Source: an uncultured Oscillibacter sp. | Lineage (GTDB): Bacteria > Bacillota > Clostridia > Oscillospirales > Oscillospiraceae | Assembly: GCF_900544955.1 (NCBI RefSeq) | Contig: NZ_UQXD01000001.1 | Coordinates: 62,001-126,000, forward strand | Direction of reading: 5' to 3' | DNA: 64,000 nucleotides | Shown: positions 8,018-17,081 of the stretch, one piece after another | How positions within the stretch are numbered: position 1 is the first letter of the stretch | Layout: the number at the start of each line of letters is the position of its first letter | Program-made: the position numbers and the translations under genes | The notes under the pieces: generated by a model | Database searches by the model: none | The model's input: the letters and a program-made list of their open reading frames with translations, nothing else | What the model was told of the DNA's origin: nothing

Positions 8018-8899
8018 ATGATTAAGAGCATGACCGGCTACGGCCGGGCGAGGGAGCTGCGGGGCCAGCGGGACATCACCGTGGAGGTCCGCTCCGTCAA
8101 CAACCGCTACCTGGACTGCACCGTGAAAATGCCCCGGATGTACGTCTTCGCCGAGGATGCGGTGAAGCAGCGGGTCCAGGCGGCCATCTCCCGGGGAAAG
8201 GTGGACGTCTATATCACGGTGGACGCCACCGCCGCCGACGTGGAGCAGGTCCGCGTCAACCGGGAGCTGGCGGCCCAGTACGCCGCCGCCCTGAATGAGC
8301 TGGCGGAGTTCTGCGGCCCCGCCGCCTACCGGCTGACGCCGGAGGTCCTGGCCCGCTTCCCGGACGTCCTCACCGTCACCAAGGCGGAGGAGGATTTGGA
8401 GACCGTCACCGCGGACCTCTGCGCTGTGCTGGACGAGGCCCTGGCGGCCTATAACGCCATGCGGGCCGTGGAGGGGGAGAAGCTGGCGGAGGACATCGCA
8501 GGCCGCCTCACCGCCATCGAGGACTACACCGCTCAGGTGGAGGCCCGGTCCCCGGAGACGGTGGCGGAGTACCGCAAGAAGCTGACGGCCCGGATGCAGG
8601 AGGTGCTGCAGAGCACCGCCATCGACCCCCAGCGCATCCTGATGGAGGCCGCCGTCTACGCCGACAAGGTGGCCGTGGACGAGGAGACCGTCCGCCTGCG
8701 CAGCCACGTCTCCCAGCTGCGCGCCATGCTGCGCTCCGACGCGCCCATGGGGCGGAAGATGGACTTCCTCATCCAGGAGGTCAACCGGGAGTCCAACACC
8801 ATCGGCTCCAAGTGCAGCGACGTCTCCATCGCCCAGGTGGTGGTGGGGCTGAAGGCCGAGGTGGAGAAGATGCGGGAGCAGGTCCAGAATGTGGAGTGA
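8018..8899 (+). CDS. yicC: YicC family endoribonuclease
   Basis: 293 residues, the usual length. The N-terminus (IKSMTGYGRARELRGQRDIT, VEVRSVNNRYLDCTVKMP) and C-terminus (GRKMDFLIQEVNRESNTIGS, then KCSDVSIAQVVVGLKAEVEK) are family hallmarks. YicC proteins act in RNA turnover; members have been shown to be endoribonucleases. It begins the stress/translation cluster yicC-remA-gmk-rpoZ-priA-def-fmt, with a three-base gap to remA. GGAAGGAGAGG precedes its ATG. Confidence 0.92.
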   Translation: MIKSMTGYGRARELRGQRDITVEVRSVNNRYLDCTVKMPRMYVFAEDAVKQRVQAAISRGKVDVYITVDATAADVEQVRVNRELAAQYAAALNELAEFCGPAAYRLTPEVLARFPDVLTVTKAEEDLETVTADLCAVLDEALAAYNAMRAVEGEKLAEDIAGRLTAIEDYTAQVEARSPETVAEYRKKLTARMQEVLQSTAIDPQRILMEAAVYADKVAVDEETVRLRSHVSQLRAMLRSDAPMGRKMDFLIQEVNRESNTIGSKCSDVSIAQVVVGLKAEVEKMREQVQNVE

Positions 8900-8902
8900 G
8901 CC

Positions 8903-9163
8903 ATGAATCTCATCAATATCGGTTTTGGAAATCTGGTCAGCCAGGAGCGGCTGGTGGCCATCGTCAGCCCGGATTCCGCCCCCATCAAGCGCATGATTCA
9001 GGAGACCCGGGAGCGGGGCATGCTGATTGACGCCACCTATGGCCGCAAGACCGCGTCCATCTTCATCATGGACAGCGACCATGTCATCCTGTCGGCCCTG
9101 CCGCCGGAGAAGTTCGGCGGGCGGGCGGCCCATGAACGTACAGAGGAGAGCGAACAGCCATGA
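8903..9163 (+). CDS. remA: RemA-like DNA-binding protein (DUF370)
   Basis: 86 residues. Strongly conserved family start (MNLINIGFGNLVSQERLVAI, VSPDSAPIKRMIQETRERGM) followed by IDATYGRKTASIFIMDSDHV and LSALPPEKF. RemA in Bacillus subtilis activates biofilm matrix and osmolyte genes by binding DNA as a ring-like oligomer. The last ~15 residues are polar and poorly conserved. It overlaps gmk by four bases. The family is clear; the regulon here is unknown. Confidence 0.9.
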   Translation: MNLINIGFGNLVSQERLVAIVSPDSAPIKRMIQETRERGMLIDATYGRKTASIFIMDSDHVILSALPPEKFGGRAAHERTEESEQP

Positions 9164-9756
9164 GAAGAGGGAAGACCTTCATCATCTCCGGCCCCTCCGG
9201 GGTCGGAAAGAGCACGGTGCTCAGCGCCCTGCTGGAAAAGCGGGGCAACGTCTATTTCTCCGTCTCCGCCACCACCCGGGATCCCCGTCCCGGGGAGGAG
9301 AACGGCGTCCACTACCATTTCCTGGATGTGGACACCTTCCGCAAGTGGATCGTCAACGACGAGTTCCTGGAGTACGCGGAGTATGTGGGCAACTTCTACG
9401 GCACCCCCAAAAAGTATGTGGACACCGCCATGAACCAAGGCAAGGACGTGATTTTGGACATCGAGGTGCAGGGGGCCATTCAGGTCACCGGCAAGCGGCC
9501 CGACGTGGTGCGCATCTTCATCGCCCCCCCCAGCTGGGCGGAGCTGGAGCGGCGGCTGACGGAGCGGGGCACCGACAGCCAGGAGAAGATTCAAAAGCGC
9601 CTCCTCCGGGCCAAGGTGGAATTTCAGACCGCCCACACCTACGATTACTTCGTCATCAACGACACCGTGGAGAACGCGGTGCGGGAGCTGGACGCCATCA
9701 TGACGGCGGAGCACTGCAAGCCCAAGGAGCGCATGGAGATCATCAGCGGCCGGTGA
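9160..9756 (+). CDS. gmk: Guanylate kinase
   Basis: 198 residues. P-loop IISGPSGVGKSTVLSALL (residues 7-24), GMP-binding VSATTRDPRPGEENGVHYHF and the later ILDIEVQGAIQV. It phosphorylates GMP to GDP. It overlaps remA by four bases and is followed by rpoZ, the standard order in Firmicutes. Confidence 0.97.
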   Translation: MRRGKTFIISGPSGVGKSTVLSALLEKRGNVYFSVSATTRDPRPGEENGVHYHFLDVDTFRKWIVNDEFLEYAEYVGNFYGTPKKYVDTAMNQGKDVILDIEVQGAIQVTGKRPDVVRIFIAPPSWAELERRLTERGTDSQEKIQKRLLRAKVEFQTAHTYDYFVINDTVENAVRELDAIMTAEHCKPKERMEIISGR

Positions 9757-9809
9757 AGCGCCGGTCCATCAAGATTGAGCCGAAGACGGCGGATAGGAAG
9801 TTGATTATT

Positions 9810-10031
9810 ATGATGCTGTATCCCGCGATGAACAAGCTGACAAGCTATGTCCCCAACCGTTATATGCTGGTGAACGTGGTGGCCCGCCGGGCCCGCCAGA
9901 TCGCCGAGACCGCCGAGATGGAGGAGTTCCACCTGGATGAAAAACCCGTGACCCTGGCCATCCACGAGGTGGCGGAGGGCAAGCTGGACGCCCGGACCAT
10001 GGATTTGACCGTCGAGGAGATCAACGAGTAA
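9810..10031 (+). CDS. rpoZ: DNA-directed RNA polymerase omega subunit
   Basis: 73 residues from ATG 9810 (an adjacent ATG is at 9813). AGGAAG at 9795-9800 is nine bases upstream. Omega features: MLYPAMNKLTSYVPNRYML, then VVARRARQIAE (the contact with beta prime) and KPVTLAIHEVAEGKL. It stabilises RNA polymerase assembly. The gmk-rpoZ-priA neighbourhood confirms the call. The same frame is open far upstream only because it is a GC-rich shadow of gmk. Confidence 0.93.
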   Translation: MMLYPAMNKLTSYVPNRYMLVNVVARRARQIAETAEMEEFHLDEKPVTLAIHEVAEGKLDARTMDLTVEEINE

Positions 10032-10055
10032 GGACCGCTGAAGGAGGGGCGAGGC

Positions 10056-12503
10056 ATGGAGACCGCTTGGATTGTAAAAGTCGCGGTCAGCGCCGCGCCC
10101 TATTCCATTGATAAGCCCTACGACTATCTGGTGCCCCCGGCGCTGCGTGCGGCGGCGGTGCCCGGCGTGCGGGTGACGGTGCCCTTTGGCCGGGGCAACC
10201 GGCTCTCGGAGGGCATGGTCCTGGCCGCCGGGGACGGCGACCAGCTGCCGGGGCTCAAGCCCCTGTGCGCCGTGCTGGACGAGGAGCCGGTGCTGGACGG
10301 CCGGGGCATCGCCCTGGCCCTGTGGATGCGCCAGCGGTATTTCTGCACCCTCTTCGAGGCGGTGAAGACCATCCTGCCCGCGGGGCTGTGGTACCGCTTC
10401 CAAACCCTCTGGACCCTGGCGCCGGATGCGGACGAGGACCGCCTTGCCGCCGTCCGGGGCGCCGGGGCGGTGGCGGAGGCGCTGCGGGCGGCGGGGGGCA
10501 CCGCCGGGCTGGAGGCCCTCCGCGCCGCCTGCGGACCGGAGACAGAGGGCGTTTTGAAGGCCATGCGGCAGGCGGGCCTGGTCCGGGAGGACACCGCCGC
10601 CAAGCGGAAACTGACGGACAAGAAGCGCCGCATGGCGGAGCTGGCCATGGACGCCGAGGAGGCCCTGGCCCTGACGGAGGCGAAGCGCCGCTCCGCCCCC
10701 CAGCGCTACGAGGTGGTGCGGCTGCTCTCCTCCGCCGGGCGGCTCTCCGCGGCGGAGGTGTGCTATTTCACCGGGGCCTCCATGCAGACCCTGCGGGCCA
10801 TGGAGAAGCGGGGACTCGTGTCCTTTTCTGAGGAGGAGGCGCTGCGGCTGCCTCCGCCCAAGCCGGTGGAGCCGGGGCCGCCGATTCTCCTGAATGAGGA
10901 GCAGCAGGCGGCCTTTGGGCAGATCCTGGACCTCACCCGGCGGCCCACGCCGGAGGCGGTATTGCTCCAGGGAGTCACCGGCAGTGGAAAGACCCAGGTC
11001 TATCTTCGGCTGGTTCAGGAAATACTGAACCAGGGGAAGCAGGCCATGGTCCTGGTGCCGGAGATCGTGCTGACGCCGCAGATGATGCGGCTGTTTTCCT
11101 CTTATTTCGGCAGCCGGGCGGCCATGCTTCACAGCGGCCTGCGGCTGACGGAGCGCTACGACCAGTGGAAGCGCATCCGCCGGGGAGAGGTCCAGGTGGT
11201 ACTGGGCACCCGCTCCGCCGTGTTCGCCCCGCTGGATCGGCTTGGACTGGTGATTCTGGACGAGGAGCAGGAGAGCAGCTACCAGTCGGAAAACCCGCCC
11301 CGCTACCACACCCGGGACATCGCCAAGTACCTCTGCGCCCGGGACAAGGCCACGCTGGTCCTGGGCTCCGCCACCCCCGCGGTGGAGACCGCCTGGGCGG
11401 CGGAGCAGGGCATCTACCACCGGGCGCTGCTGCGGCGGCGCTACAATGCCCAGGCCATGCCCCGGGTGCTGGTGGCGGACCTGCGCCAGGAAATCCGGGC
11501 GGGAAACCCGGGGCTGGTGGGCGCCGTCCTCCGCCAGGAGCTGGAGGAGAACCTCCGGCGGGGGGAGCAGAGCATTCTGTTTTTGAATCGCCGGGGCAGC
11601 AGCCGGATGCTGCTGTGCGGCGAGTGCGGCCATGTGCCGGAGTGCCCCCGGTGCAGCGTGGCGCTGACCTACCACTCCGCCAACGGGCGGCTGATGTGCC
11701 ACTACTGCGGCCACTCCCAGCGGGCCTGGGAGCGGTGTCCGGTTTGCGGCGGCATCATGAAGCACGTGGGCGCCGGCACCCAGCGGGTGGAGGAGGAGCT
11801 GCGGGAGCTGTTTCCCGAGACGGGCATCCTCCGGATGGACGCGGACACCGCCTCCGGCGGTCACGAGGCCCTGCTCGCCCGGTTTGAGCAGGAGCGCATC
11901 CCCATCCTCCTGGGCACCCAGATGGTGGCCAAGGGGCTGGATTTTGAAAACGTGACGTTGGTGGGGGTCCTCTCCGCCGATCTCTCCTTGTACCTGGACA
12001 ACTACCGGGCCGCCGAGCGGACTTTCAGTCTGCTGACTCAGGTGGTGGGCCGGGCGGGACGGGGAGAGAAGACGGGCCGGGCCGTCATCCAGACCTACAC
12101 CCCGGGCAGCGACGTCATCCAGTGCGCCGCCCGGCAGGACTACCAGGGCTTTTACGACAGTGAGATCCGCCTGCGGCAGCTGCGGCGGTATCCCCCCTTC
12201 GCGGACCTCTTCACCTTCACCGTCTCCGGCGGGGAGGAGGGGCACGTGCTGCGGGGGGCGGCGGGAGTGCGCCAGCGGCTGCGCCAGCTCTTTCCGGAGG
12301 AGGGCGCCGACCCGCCGGAGGTGCTGGGTCCCGCTCCGGCGCCGGTGGTGAAGGTGAACAACCGCTACCGCTACCGCTGCGTGCTGGTGGGGCGGAACGA
12401 CCGGTCCGCCCGGGAGCGGGTGAGCCTGCTGCTGAAGGAATTTGCAAACGACCGCGTCAACCGCGGATTGAATATTTTTGTGGACTGCAACACCATGGAG
12501 TGA
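10056..12503 (+). CDS. priA: Primosomal protein N', replication restart helicase PriA
   Basis: 815 residues. The N-terminal 3'-DNA-binding region (KVAVSAAPYSIDKPYDYLVP) is followed by a superfamily 2 helicase: Walker A LLQGVTGSGKTQVYLRL at about residue 306, the DEEQ box in VILDEEQESSYQ, and GSATPAVETAW. A zinc-binding insertion has paired cysteines (LCGECGHVPECPRC, CHYCGH, CPVCGG), and motifs V-VI follow (GTQMVAKGLDFENV, QVVGRAGRG). It reloads the replisome at stalled forks. AGGAGGGG precedes ATG 10056. Confidence 0.96.
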   Translation: METAWIVKVAVSAAPYSIDKPYDYLVPPALRAAAVPGVRVTVPFGRGNRLSEGMVLAAGDGDQLPGLKPLCAVLDEEPVLDGRGIALALWMRQRYFCTLFEAVKTILPAGLWYRFQTLWTLAPDADEDRLAAVRGAGAVAEALRAAGGTAGLEALRAACGPETEGVLKAMRQAGLVREDTAAKRKLTDKKRRMAELAMDAEEALALTEAKRRSAPQRYEVVRLLSSAGRLSAAEVCYFTGASMQTLRAMEKRGLVSFSEEEALRLPPPKPVEPGPPILLNEEQQAAFGQILDLTRRPTPEAVLLQGVTGSGKTQVYLRLVQEILNQGKQAMVLVPEIVLTPQMMRLFSSYFGSRAAMLHSGLRLTERYDQWKRIRRGEVQVVLGTRSAVFAPLDRLGLVILDEEQESSYQSENPPRYHTRDIAKYLCARDKATLVLGSATPAVETAWAAEQGIYHRALLRRRYNAQAMPRVLVADLRQEIRAGNPGLVGAVLRQELEENLRRGEQSILFLNRRGSSRMLLCGECGHVPECPRCSVALTYHSANGRLMCHYCGHSQRAWERCPVCGGIMKHVGAGTQRVEEELRELFPETGILRMDADTASGGHEALLARFEQERIPILLGTQMVAKGLDFENVTLVGVLSADLSLYLDNYRAAERTFSLLTQVVGRAGRGEKTGRAVIQTYTPGSDVIQCAARQDYQGFYDSEIRLRQLRRYPPFADLFTFTVSGGEEGHVLRGAAGVRQRLRQLFPEEGADPPEVLGPAPAPVVKVNNRYRYRCVLVGRNDRSARERVSLLLKEFANDRVNRGLNIFVDCNTME

Positions 12504-12524
12504 GGCAGCGGAGGAGGTCAAACA

Positions 12525-13028
12525 ATGGCATTGCGCAAAATCGTGGAACAGGGAGACGAGTGCCTGACAAAGGTCTGCCGCCCGGTGACGGACTTTAACA
12601 AGCGGCTCCATGAGCTGCTGGACGACATGCAGGAGACGCTTTCGGAGGCCAACGGTGCCGGTCTGGCGGCCCCCCAGGTGGGGGTGCTGCGCCGGGTGTG
12701 CCTGGTGCTGGACGAGGACGCCGGAACCTATATAGAGCTGGTGAACCCGAAGATCGTGGAGCAGAGCGGCGAGCAGACCGGGCTGGAGGGCTGCCTCAGC
12801 GTCCCCGGCAAGTGGGGCATCGTCACCCGGCCCAGCCATGTCCGGGTCCGGGCTCAGGACCGCAACGGCGACTGGTTTGAGGCGGAGGGGGAGGACCTGA
12901 CGGCCCGGGCCTTCTGCCACGAGATCGAACATCTGGACGGCCACCTGTACACGGAACATATCGACCACTTCCTCTCCGAGGAGGAGCTGCGGGAGTACCT
13001 GGAGCAGGAAGAGGGGGAAGGGGAGTAA
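12525..13028 (+). CDS. def: Peptide deformylase
   Basis: 167 residues. The three metal motifs are intact: NGAGLAAPQVGV, EGCLSVPG (Cys ligand) and the HEIEHLDGHLY helix with both His ligands. It removes formyl from nascent peptides. fmt begins four bases downstream, so formylation and deformylation are encoded together. Confidence 0.97.
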   Translation: MALRKIVEQGDECLTKVCRPVTDFNKRLHELLDDMQETLSEANGAGLAAPQVGVLRRVCLVLDEDAGTYIELVNPKIVEQSGEQTGLEGCLSVPGKWGIVTRPSHVRVRAQDRNGDWFEAEGEDLTARAFCHEIEHLDGHLYTEHIDHFLSEEELREYLEQEEGEGE

Positions 13029-13032
13029 GCCC

Positions 13033-13953
13033 ATGCGCATCCTGTTTATGGGGACCCCGGACTTCGCCGTGGCGTCCCTGCGCCGCCTGGTGGAGGACGG
13101 CCACACCCTCTGCGGCGTCTTCACCCAGCCGGACAAGCCCAAAAACCGGGGACACAAGCTTGCTTTCTCCCCTGTAAAGGAATATGCGTTGTCACAAAAT
13201 ATCCCGGTTTACCAACCCCTGAAGGTGCGGGACGGGGAGGCCCTGGGCATCGTGGAGACGCTGGCGCCGGAGCTGATCGTGGTGGCGGCCTACGGCCGGA
13301 TTCTGCCGGAGGACATTTTGAGCGCCCCGCCCTACGGCTCCATTAACGTCCACTCCTCGCTGCTGCCCAAGTACCGGGGGGCCGCCCCCATCAACTGGGC
13401 CGTCCTGGAGGGGGAGGCGGAGACCGGCGTCTCCATCATGTATATGGCGAAGGAGCTGGACGCCGGCGACGTGATTTTGCAGAAGACCACCCCCATCGGG
13501 CCGGAGGAGGACGCCCAGTCCCTGACGGAGCGCCTGGCGGCCCTGGGGGCGGAGGCCCTGTCGGAGACGGTGGCATCGCTGGCGGCGGGCACCGCCGCCC
13601 GGACCCCCCAGGACGGGGCCCAGGCGACCTACGCCTCCATGCTCTCCCGGGAGATGTCCCCCGTGGACTGGACGCGGAGCGCCCACGCCGTGGCCTGCCA
13701 GGTCCGGGGGCTGATCCCCTGGCCCTGCGCCACCACCGGCGTCATCGGCGGCGAGACCGTCAAGCTCTACGCCGTCCGGGAGACGGGAGCGGACACCGCC
13801 GCCCGGCCCGGGACCATCCTGGCGGCGGGGAAGCCGGGAATCGACATCGCCTGCGGCGACGGCAAGGTGCTGCGGGTGCTGGAGCTCCAGGCCCAGGGGG
13901 GCCGGCGGATGAGCGCCGCCGCCTATCTGCTGGGCCACCCCATTCCAGTTTGA
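13033..13953 (+). CDS. fmt: Methionyl-tRNA formyltransferase
   Basis: 306 residues. Rossmann start RILFMGTPDFAVASLRRLVE, the basic loop (TQPDKPKNRGHKL), and the catalytic block NVHSSLLPKYRGAAPINWAV with AKELDAGDVILQ. A C-terminal OB-like domain follows (AVACQVRGLIPWP, then GDGKVLRVLELQ). It formylates initiator Met-tRNA. Confidence 0.96.
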   Translation: MRILFMGTPDFAVASLRRLVEDGHTLCGVFTQPDKPKNRGHKLAFSPVKEYALSQNIPVYQPLKVRDGEALGIVETLAPELIVVAAYGRILPEDILSAPPYGSINVHSSLLPKYRGAAPINWAVLEGEAETGVSIMYMAKELDAGDVILQKTTPIGPEEDAQSLTERLAALGAEALSETVASLAAGTAARTPQDGAQATYASMLSREMSPVDWTRSAHAVACQVRGLIPWPCATTGVIGGETVKLYAVRETGADTAARPGTILAAGKPGIDIACGDGKVLRVLELQAQGGRRMSAAAYLLGHPIPV

Positions 13954-13967
13954 ATCGAGGAGATCAC

Positions 13968-14702
13968 ATGCCTTATTATGCCTATGGCTACGGCGACTTT
14001 CTGGCCAACAATCTCTACGTGCTGCTGCTGATTCCGGTGCTGCTGCTCTCCCTCTGGGCCCAGGCCCAGGTCAGCGGCAACTTCCGGCGCTACAGCGGCG
14101 TGACGAACCGCCGCCGCCTCACCGGCGCCCAGGCGGCGGAGGCGGTGCTGCGGGCCCACGGGGTGTACGATGTGCCCATCCGCCCCTGCCGGGGGCACCT
14201 GTCGGACCACTACGACCCCCGGGACAACACCATCTATCTCTCGGAGGACGTGTACGGCGCCCCCACCATTGCGGCGGTGGGCGTGGCGGCCCACGAGGCG
14301 GGCCACGCCGTGCAGTACGCCGAGAACTACGGCCCCGTCCGCCTGCGCAGCGCCATCATCCCCGCCACCCAGATCGGGTCCAAGTTCTCCTTTATCCTGC
14401 TGCTGGCCGGGATGCTGCTCTACAGCCAGATGCTGTTTCTGGTGGGCATTGTGCTGTTCTCCCTCACCACGGTCTTCCAGCTGGTGACGCTGCCGGTGGA
14501 GTTCAACGCCTCGGCCCGGGCCATTGAGACCATTCAGGGCGGAGGGCTGCTGGACGAGGAGGAGACCGTCGGGGCCAGGAAGGTGCTGCGGGCGGCGGCC
14601 ATGACCTACGTGGCGGCGCTGCTGATGTCCGCCCTCCAGCTGCTGCGCTTCGTGCTGATCTTCCTGGGCCGCAACGGCCGCCGGGGAGGTGGCCGGGAAT
14701 GA
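13968..14702 (+). CDS. Membrane zinc metallopeptidase, YugP type
   Basis: 244 residues from ATG 13968 (GAGGAG seven bases before; the upstream TTG at 13950 lies inside the ribosome-site region). An N-terminal helix (YVLLLIPVLLLSLWAQAQV), then the zinc motif HEAGHAVQYAENYGPV, and two or three further helices (FILLLAGMLLYSQMLFLVGI). This matches the PF04298 neutral zinc metallopeptidase family, a membrane enzyme of unknown substrate. It overlaps rsmB by four bases. Confidence 0.87.
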   Translation: MPYYAYGYGDFLANNLYVLLLIPVLLLSLWAQAQVSGNFRRYSGVTNRRRLTGAQAAEAVLRAHGVYDVPIRPCRGHLSDHYDPRDNTIYLSEDVYGAPTIAAVGVAAHEAGHAVQYAENYGPVRLRSAIIPATQIGSKFSFILLLAGMLLYSQMLFLVGIVLFSLTTVFQLVTLPVEFNASARAIETIQGGGLLDEEETVGARKVLRAAAMTYVAALLMSALQLLRFVLIFLGRNGRRGGGRE

Positions 14703-16027
14703 GCAGTCCTGCCCGGATGACCGCCCTGCGGGTGCTGGTGAGCTGCCGGACCCACGGGGCCTGGGCGGATGCCGCCCTGAAGGCCCAGCTGGGCCGGGAC
14801 GGCCTCTCCGGCGCCGACGCGGCGCTGTGCAGCCGCATGGTCTACGGCGTCCTGCAAAACCGGATGCTGCTGGACCACTACATCGGCGCCTACTGCTCCC
14901 AGCGGCCGGACCATTTGCAGCCGCCGCTGCTGGACATTCTGCGCCTGGGAGCCTATCAGATTCTGTTTTTGGACAAGGTGCCGGACAGCGCCGCGGTGAA
15001 CGAGTCCGTGGAGCTAGCCAAGCAGTGCAAACGGGGGCAGGCCGCGGGACTGGTCAACGCCGTGCTCCGCAAGCTCTCCCGGAACAAGCAGACGCTGCCC
15101 CCCGTCCCGGAAGGGGACGCGGAGAAGGCGCTCTCCATCCGCTACAGCCATCCCAAGTGGCTGGTGAAGCGGCTGCTGGCCCTGCTGGGCCGGAAGGAGG
15201 CGGAGGCCTTCCTGGCTCTGGACAACGGGGTGGCCCCCCTGACGGTCCAGGCGAACCCTCTGAAAACCACGCCGGAGGCCCTGGCCGCCCGGCTGGCGGA
15301 GGAGGGCGTGAGCGTCCGGGCGCACGCTTGGGTGCCCGGGTGCCTGGAGCTGTCCGGCACGGGGGACCTGGCGGCGCTGCCCGCCTTCCGGGAGGGGCTG
15401 TTCCTGGTGCAGGACCCCGCCGCCCGGCTGGTGTCCCTGGCCGCCGGCATCCGCCCGGGCCAGCGGGTGCTGGACGTGTGCGCTGCCCCGGGGGGCAAGT
15501 CCTTCTCCGCCGCCTTCGCCGTGGAGGACCGGGGAGAGGTGCTGGCCTGCGACCTCCACGAGAACAAGCTGGTGCGTATCCGGGAGGGGGCGGCTCGGCT
15601 GGGCCTCACCTCCGTCCAAACGGAGGCGGCGGACGGCCGGGAGGCCCGCCCCGCCTGGCGGGAGGCCTTCGACACCGTGCTGGTGGACGCCCCCTGCTCG
15701 GGGCTGGGCATCATCCGCAAGAAGCCGGACGCCCGCTACAAGCGGCCCGACGACCTGCTGGCGCTGCCGGTGGTGCAGACGGCCATTCTGGACAGCGCCG
15801 CCACCTGCGTGCGGCCCGGCGGCGTGCTGGTGTACTCCACCTGCACCATCCTGCCGGAGGAGAACGAGCAGGTGACGGCGGCCTTTCTGGCGGAGCACCC
15901 GGATTTTTCCAAGGACCCCTTCACCCTGCCGGAGCCGGTGGGGAAGACGGACGGCGCGGTGACGCTGTGGCCCCAGCGCCACGCCACCGACGGTTTTTAC
16001 ATCTGCCGCATGGTGCGGCATCCATGA
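14699..16027 (+). CDS. rsmB: 16S rRNA (cytosine(967)-C(5))-methyltransferase
   Basis: 442 residues. An N-terminal NusB-like RNA-binding domain (ADAALKAQLGRDGLSGADAA, LLDILRLGAYQILFLDKVPD) is joined to an m5C methyltransferase: SAM loop VLDVCAAPGGKSFSAAF, catalytic DAPCSGLGIIRKKPD and the second cysteine in VYSTCTILPEENE. It is followed by rlmN after 10 bases, so two rRNA modification genes are paired. Confidence 0.95.
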   Translation: MSSPARMTALRVLVSCRTHGAWADAALKAQLGRDGLSGADAALCSRMVYGVLQNRMLLDHYIGAYCSQRPDHLQPPLLDILRLGAYQILFLDKVPDSAAVNESVELAKQCKRGQAAGLVNAVLRKLSRNKQTLPPVPEGDAEKALSIRYSHPKWLVKRLLALLGRKEAEAFLALDNGVAPLTVQANPLKTTPEALAARLAEEGVSVRAHAWVPGCLELSGTGDLAALPAFREGLFLVQDPAARLVSLAAGIRPGQRVLDVCAAPGGKSFSAAFAVEDRGEVLACDLHENKLVRIREGAARLGLTSVQTEAADGREARPAWREAFDTVLVDAPCSGLGIIRKKPDARYKRPDDLLALPVVQTAILDSAATCVRPGGVLVYSTCTILPEENEQVTAAFLAEHPDFSKDPFTLPEPVGKTDGAVTLWPQRHATDGFYICRMVRHP

Positions 16028-16037
16028 GAGGACCCGT

Positions 16038-17081
16038 ATGTATGATTTGAAATCCATGACCCTTTCGGAGCTGACGGACTGGATGGGGGATTTGGGGGAG
16101 CCGGCCTTCCGGGGCAAACAGGTGTTCACCTGGCTGCACAAGGGGGCCCGGAGCTTCGACGAGATGAGCAACCTCTCCAAGCCCCTGCGGGAGAAGCTGC
16201 GCGCAACCTGCGTCCTGACGGTGCCCACCGTGGCCCGGAAGCAGGTCTCCCGTCAGGACGGCACCATCAAATACCTCTGGGAGCTGGCGGACGGCAACTG
16301 CATCGAGTCCGTGCTGATGCGCTACCACCACGGCAACACGGTGTGCATCTCCTCTCAGGTGGGCTGCCGGATGGGCTGCGCCTTCTGCGCCTCCACCGTG
16401 GCTGGCAAGGTGCGGGACTTGACACCTGCTGAAATGCTGGATCAGGTGCTGTTCACCCAGCTGGACGCCGGGCTGGAGGTCTCCAACATCGTGCTGATGG
16501 GCATCGGTGAGCCGCTGGACAATCTGGACAACGTGCTGCGGTTTTTGGAGCTGGTGAACCACCCGGACGGGATGCACATCGGGATGCGCCACATCTCCCT
16601 GTCCACCTGCGGGCTGGTCCCCGGCATCCGCCGCCTGGCGGAGCTGGGCTTGCAGCTGACGCTGTCCGTGTCCCTCCACGCGCCGGACAGCGAGACCCGC
16701 TCCCGGCTCATGCCGGTGAACCGGGCCTACGACGTGGAGGCGCTGTTCGCCGCCTGCCACGACTATTTCCGCAAAACCGGAAGGCGCATCTCCTTTGAAT
16801 ACGCCATGATCGACGGCGTGAACGACAGCGACGCCCAGGCGGACCTGATCGCTTCAAAGCTCCGGGGGATGCCGGGCCATGTGAATTTGATTCCGCTGAA
16901 CGACGTGGTGGAGAGCCCCTTCAAGCCCTCCCGCCGGGTGGCGGCGTTCCAGCGGCGGCTGGAGTCCCGAGGCGTCACCGCTACCGTCCGCCGGAGCCTG
17001 GGCGGCGACATCGACGCCTCCTGCGGACAGCTGCGGCGCAAGGCCATGGAAGAGGCACAGAAAGGGGAGGATTCCCAATGA
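16038..17081 (+). CDS. rlmN: Dual-specificity 23S rRNA/tRNA adenine-C2 methyltransferase
   Basis: 347 residues. Radical-SAM cysteines C110, C114 and C117 in GCRMGCAFCAS, with GEPLDNLDNV and SVSLHAPD downstream. The C-terminal catalytic cysteine is in DIDASCGQLRRK. It methylates A2503 of 23S rRNA and A37 of some tRNAs. It overlaps stp by four bases. Confidence 0.97.
   Translation: MYDLKSMTLSELTDWMGDLGEPAFRGKQVFTWLHKGARSFDEMSNLSKPLREKLRATCVLTVPTVARKQVSRQDGTIKYLWELADGNCIESVLMRYHHGNTVCISSQVGCRMGCAFCASTVAGKVRDLTPAEMLDQVLFTQLDAGLEVSNIVLMGIGEPLDNLDNVLRFLELVNHPDGMHIGMRHISLSTCGLVPGIRRLAELGLQLTLSVSLHAPDSETRSRLMPVNRAYDVEALFAACHDYFRKTGRRISFEYAMIDGVNDSDAQADLIASKLRGMPGHVNLIPLNDVVESPFKPSRRVAAFQRRLESRGVTATVRRSLGGDIDASCGQLRRKAMEEAQKGEDSQ

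Noticed and set aside
9645..13157. 1,170-codon open frame on the - strand opposite rpoZ-priA-def
   Set aside because: Long only because of the high GC of the coding strand. Its text is low in motif content (runs of Leu, His, Pro, Gln) and crosses several real genes.
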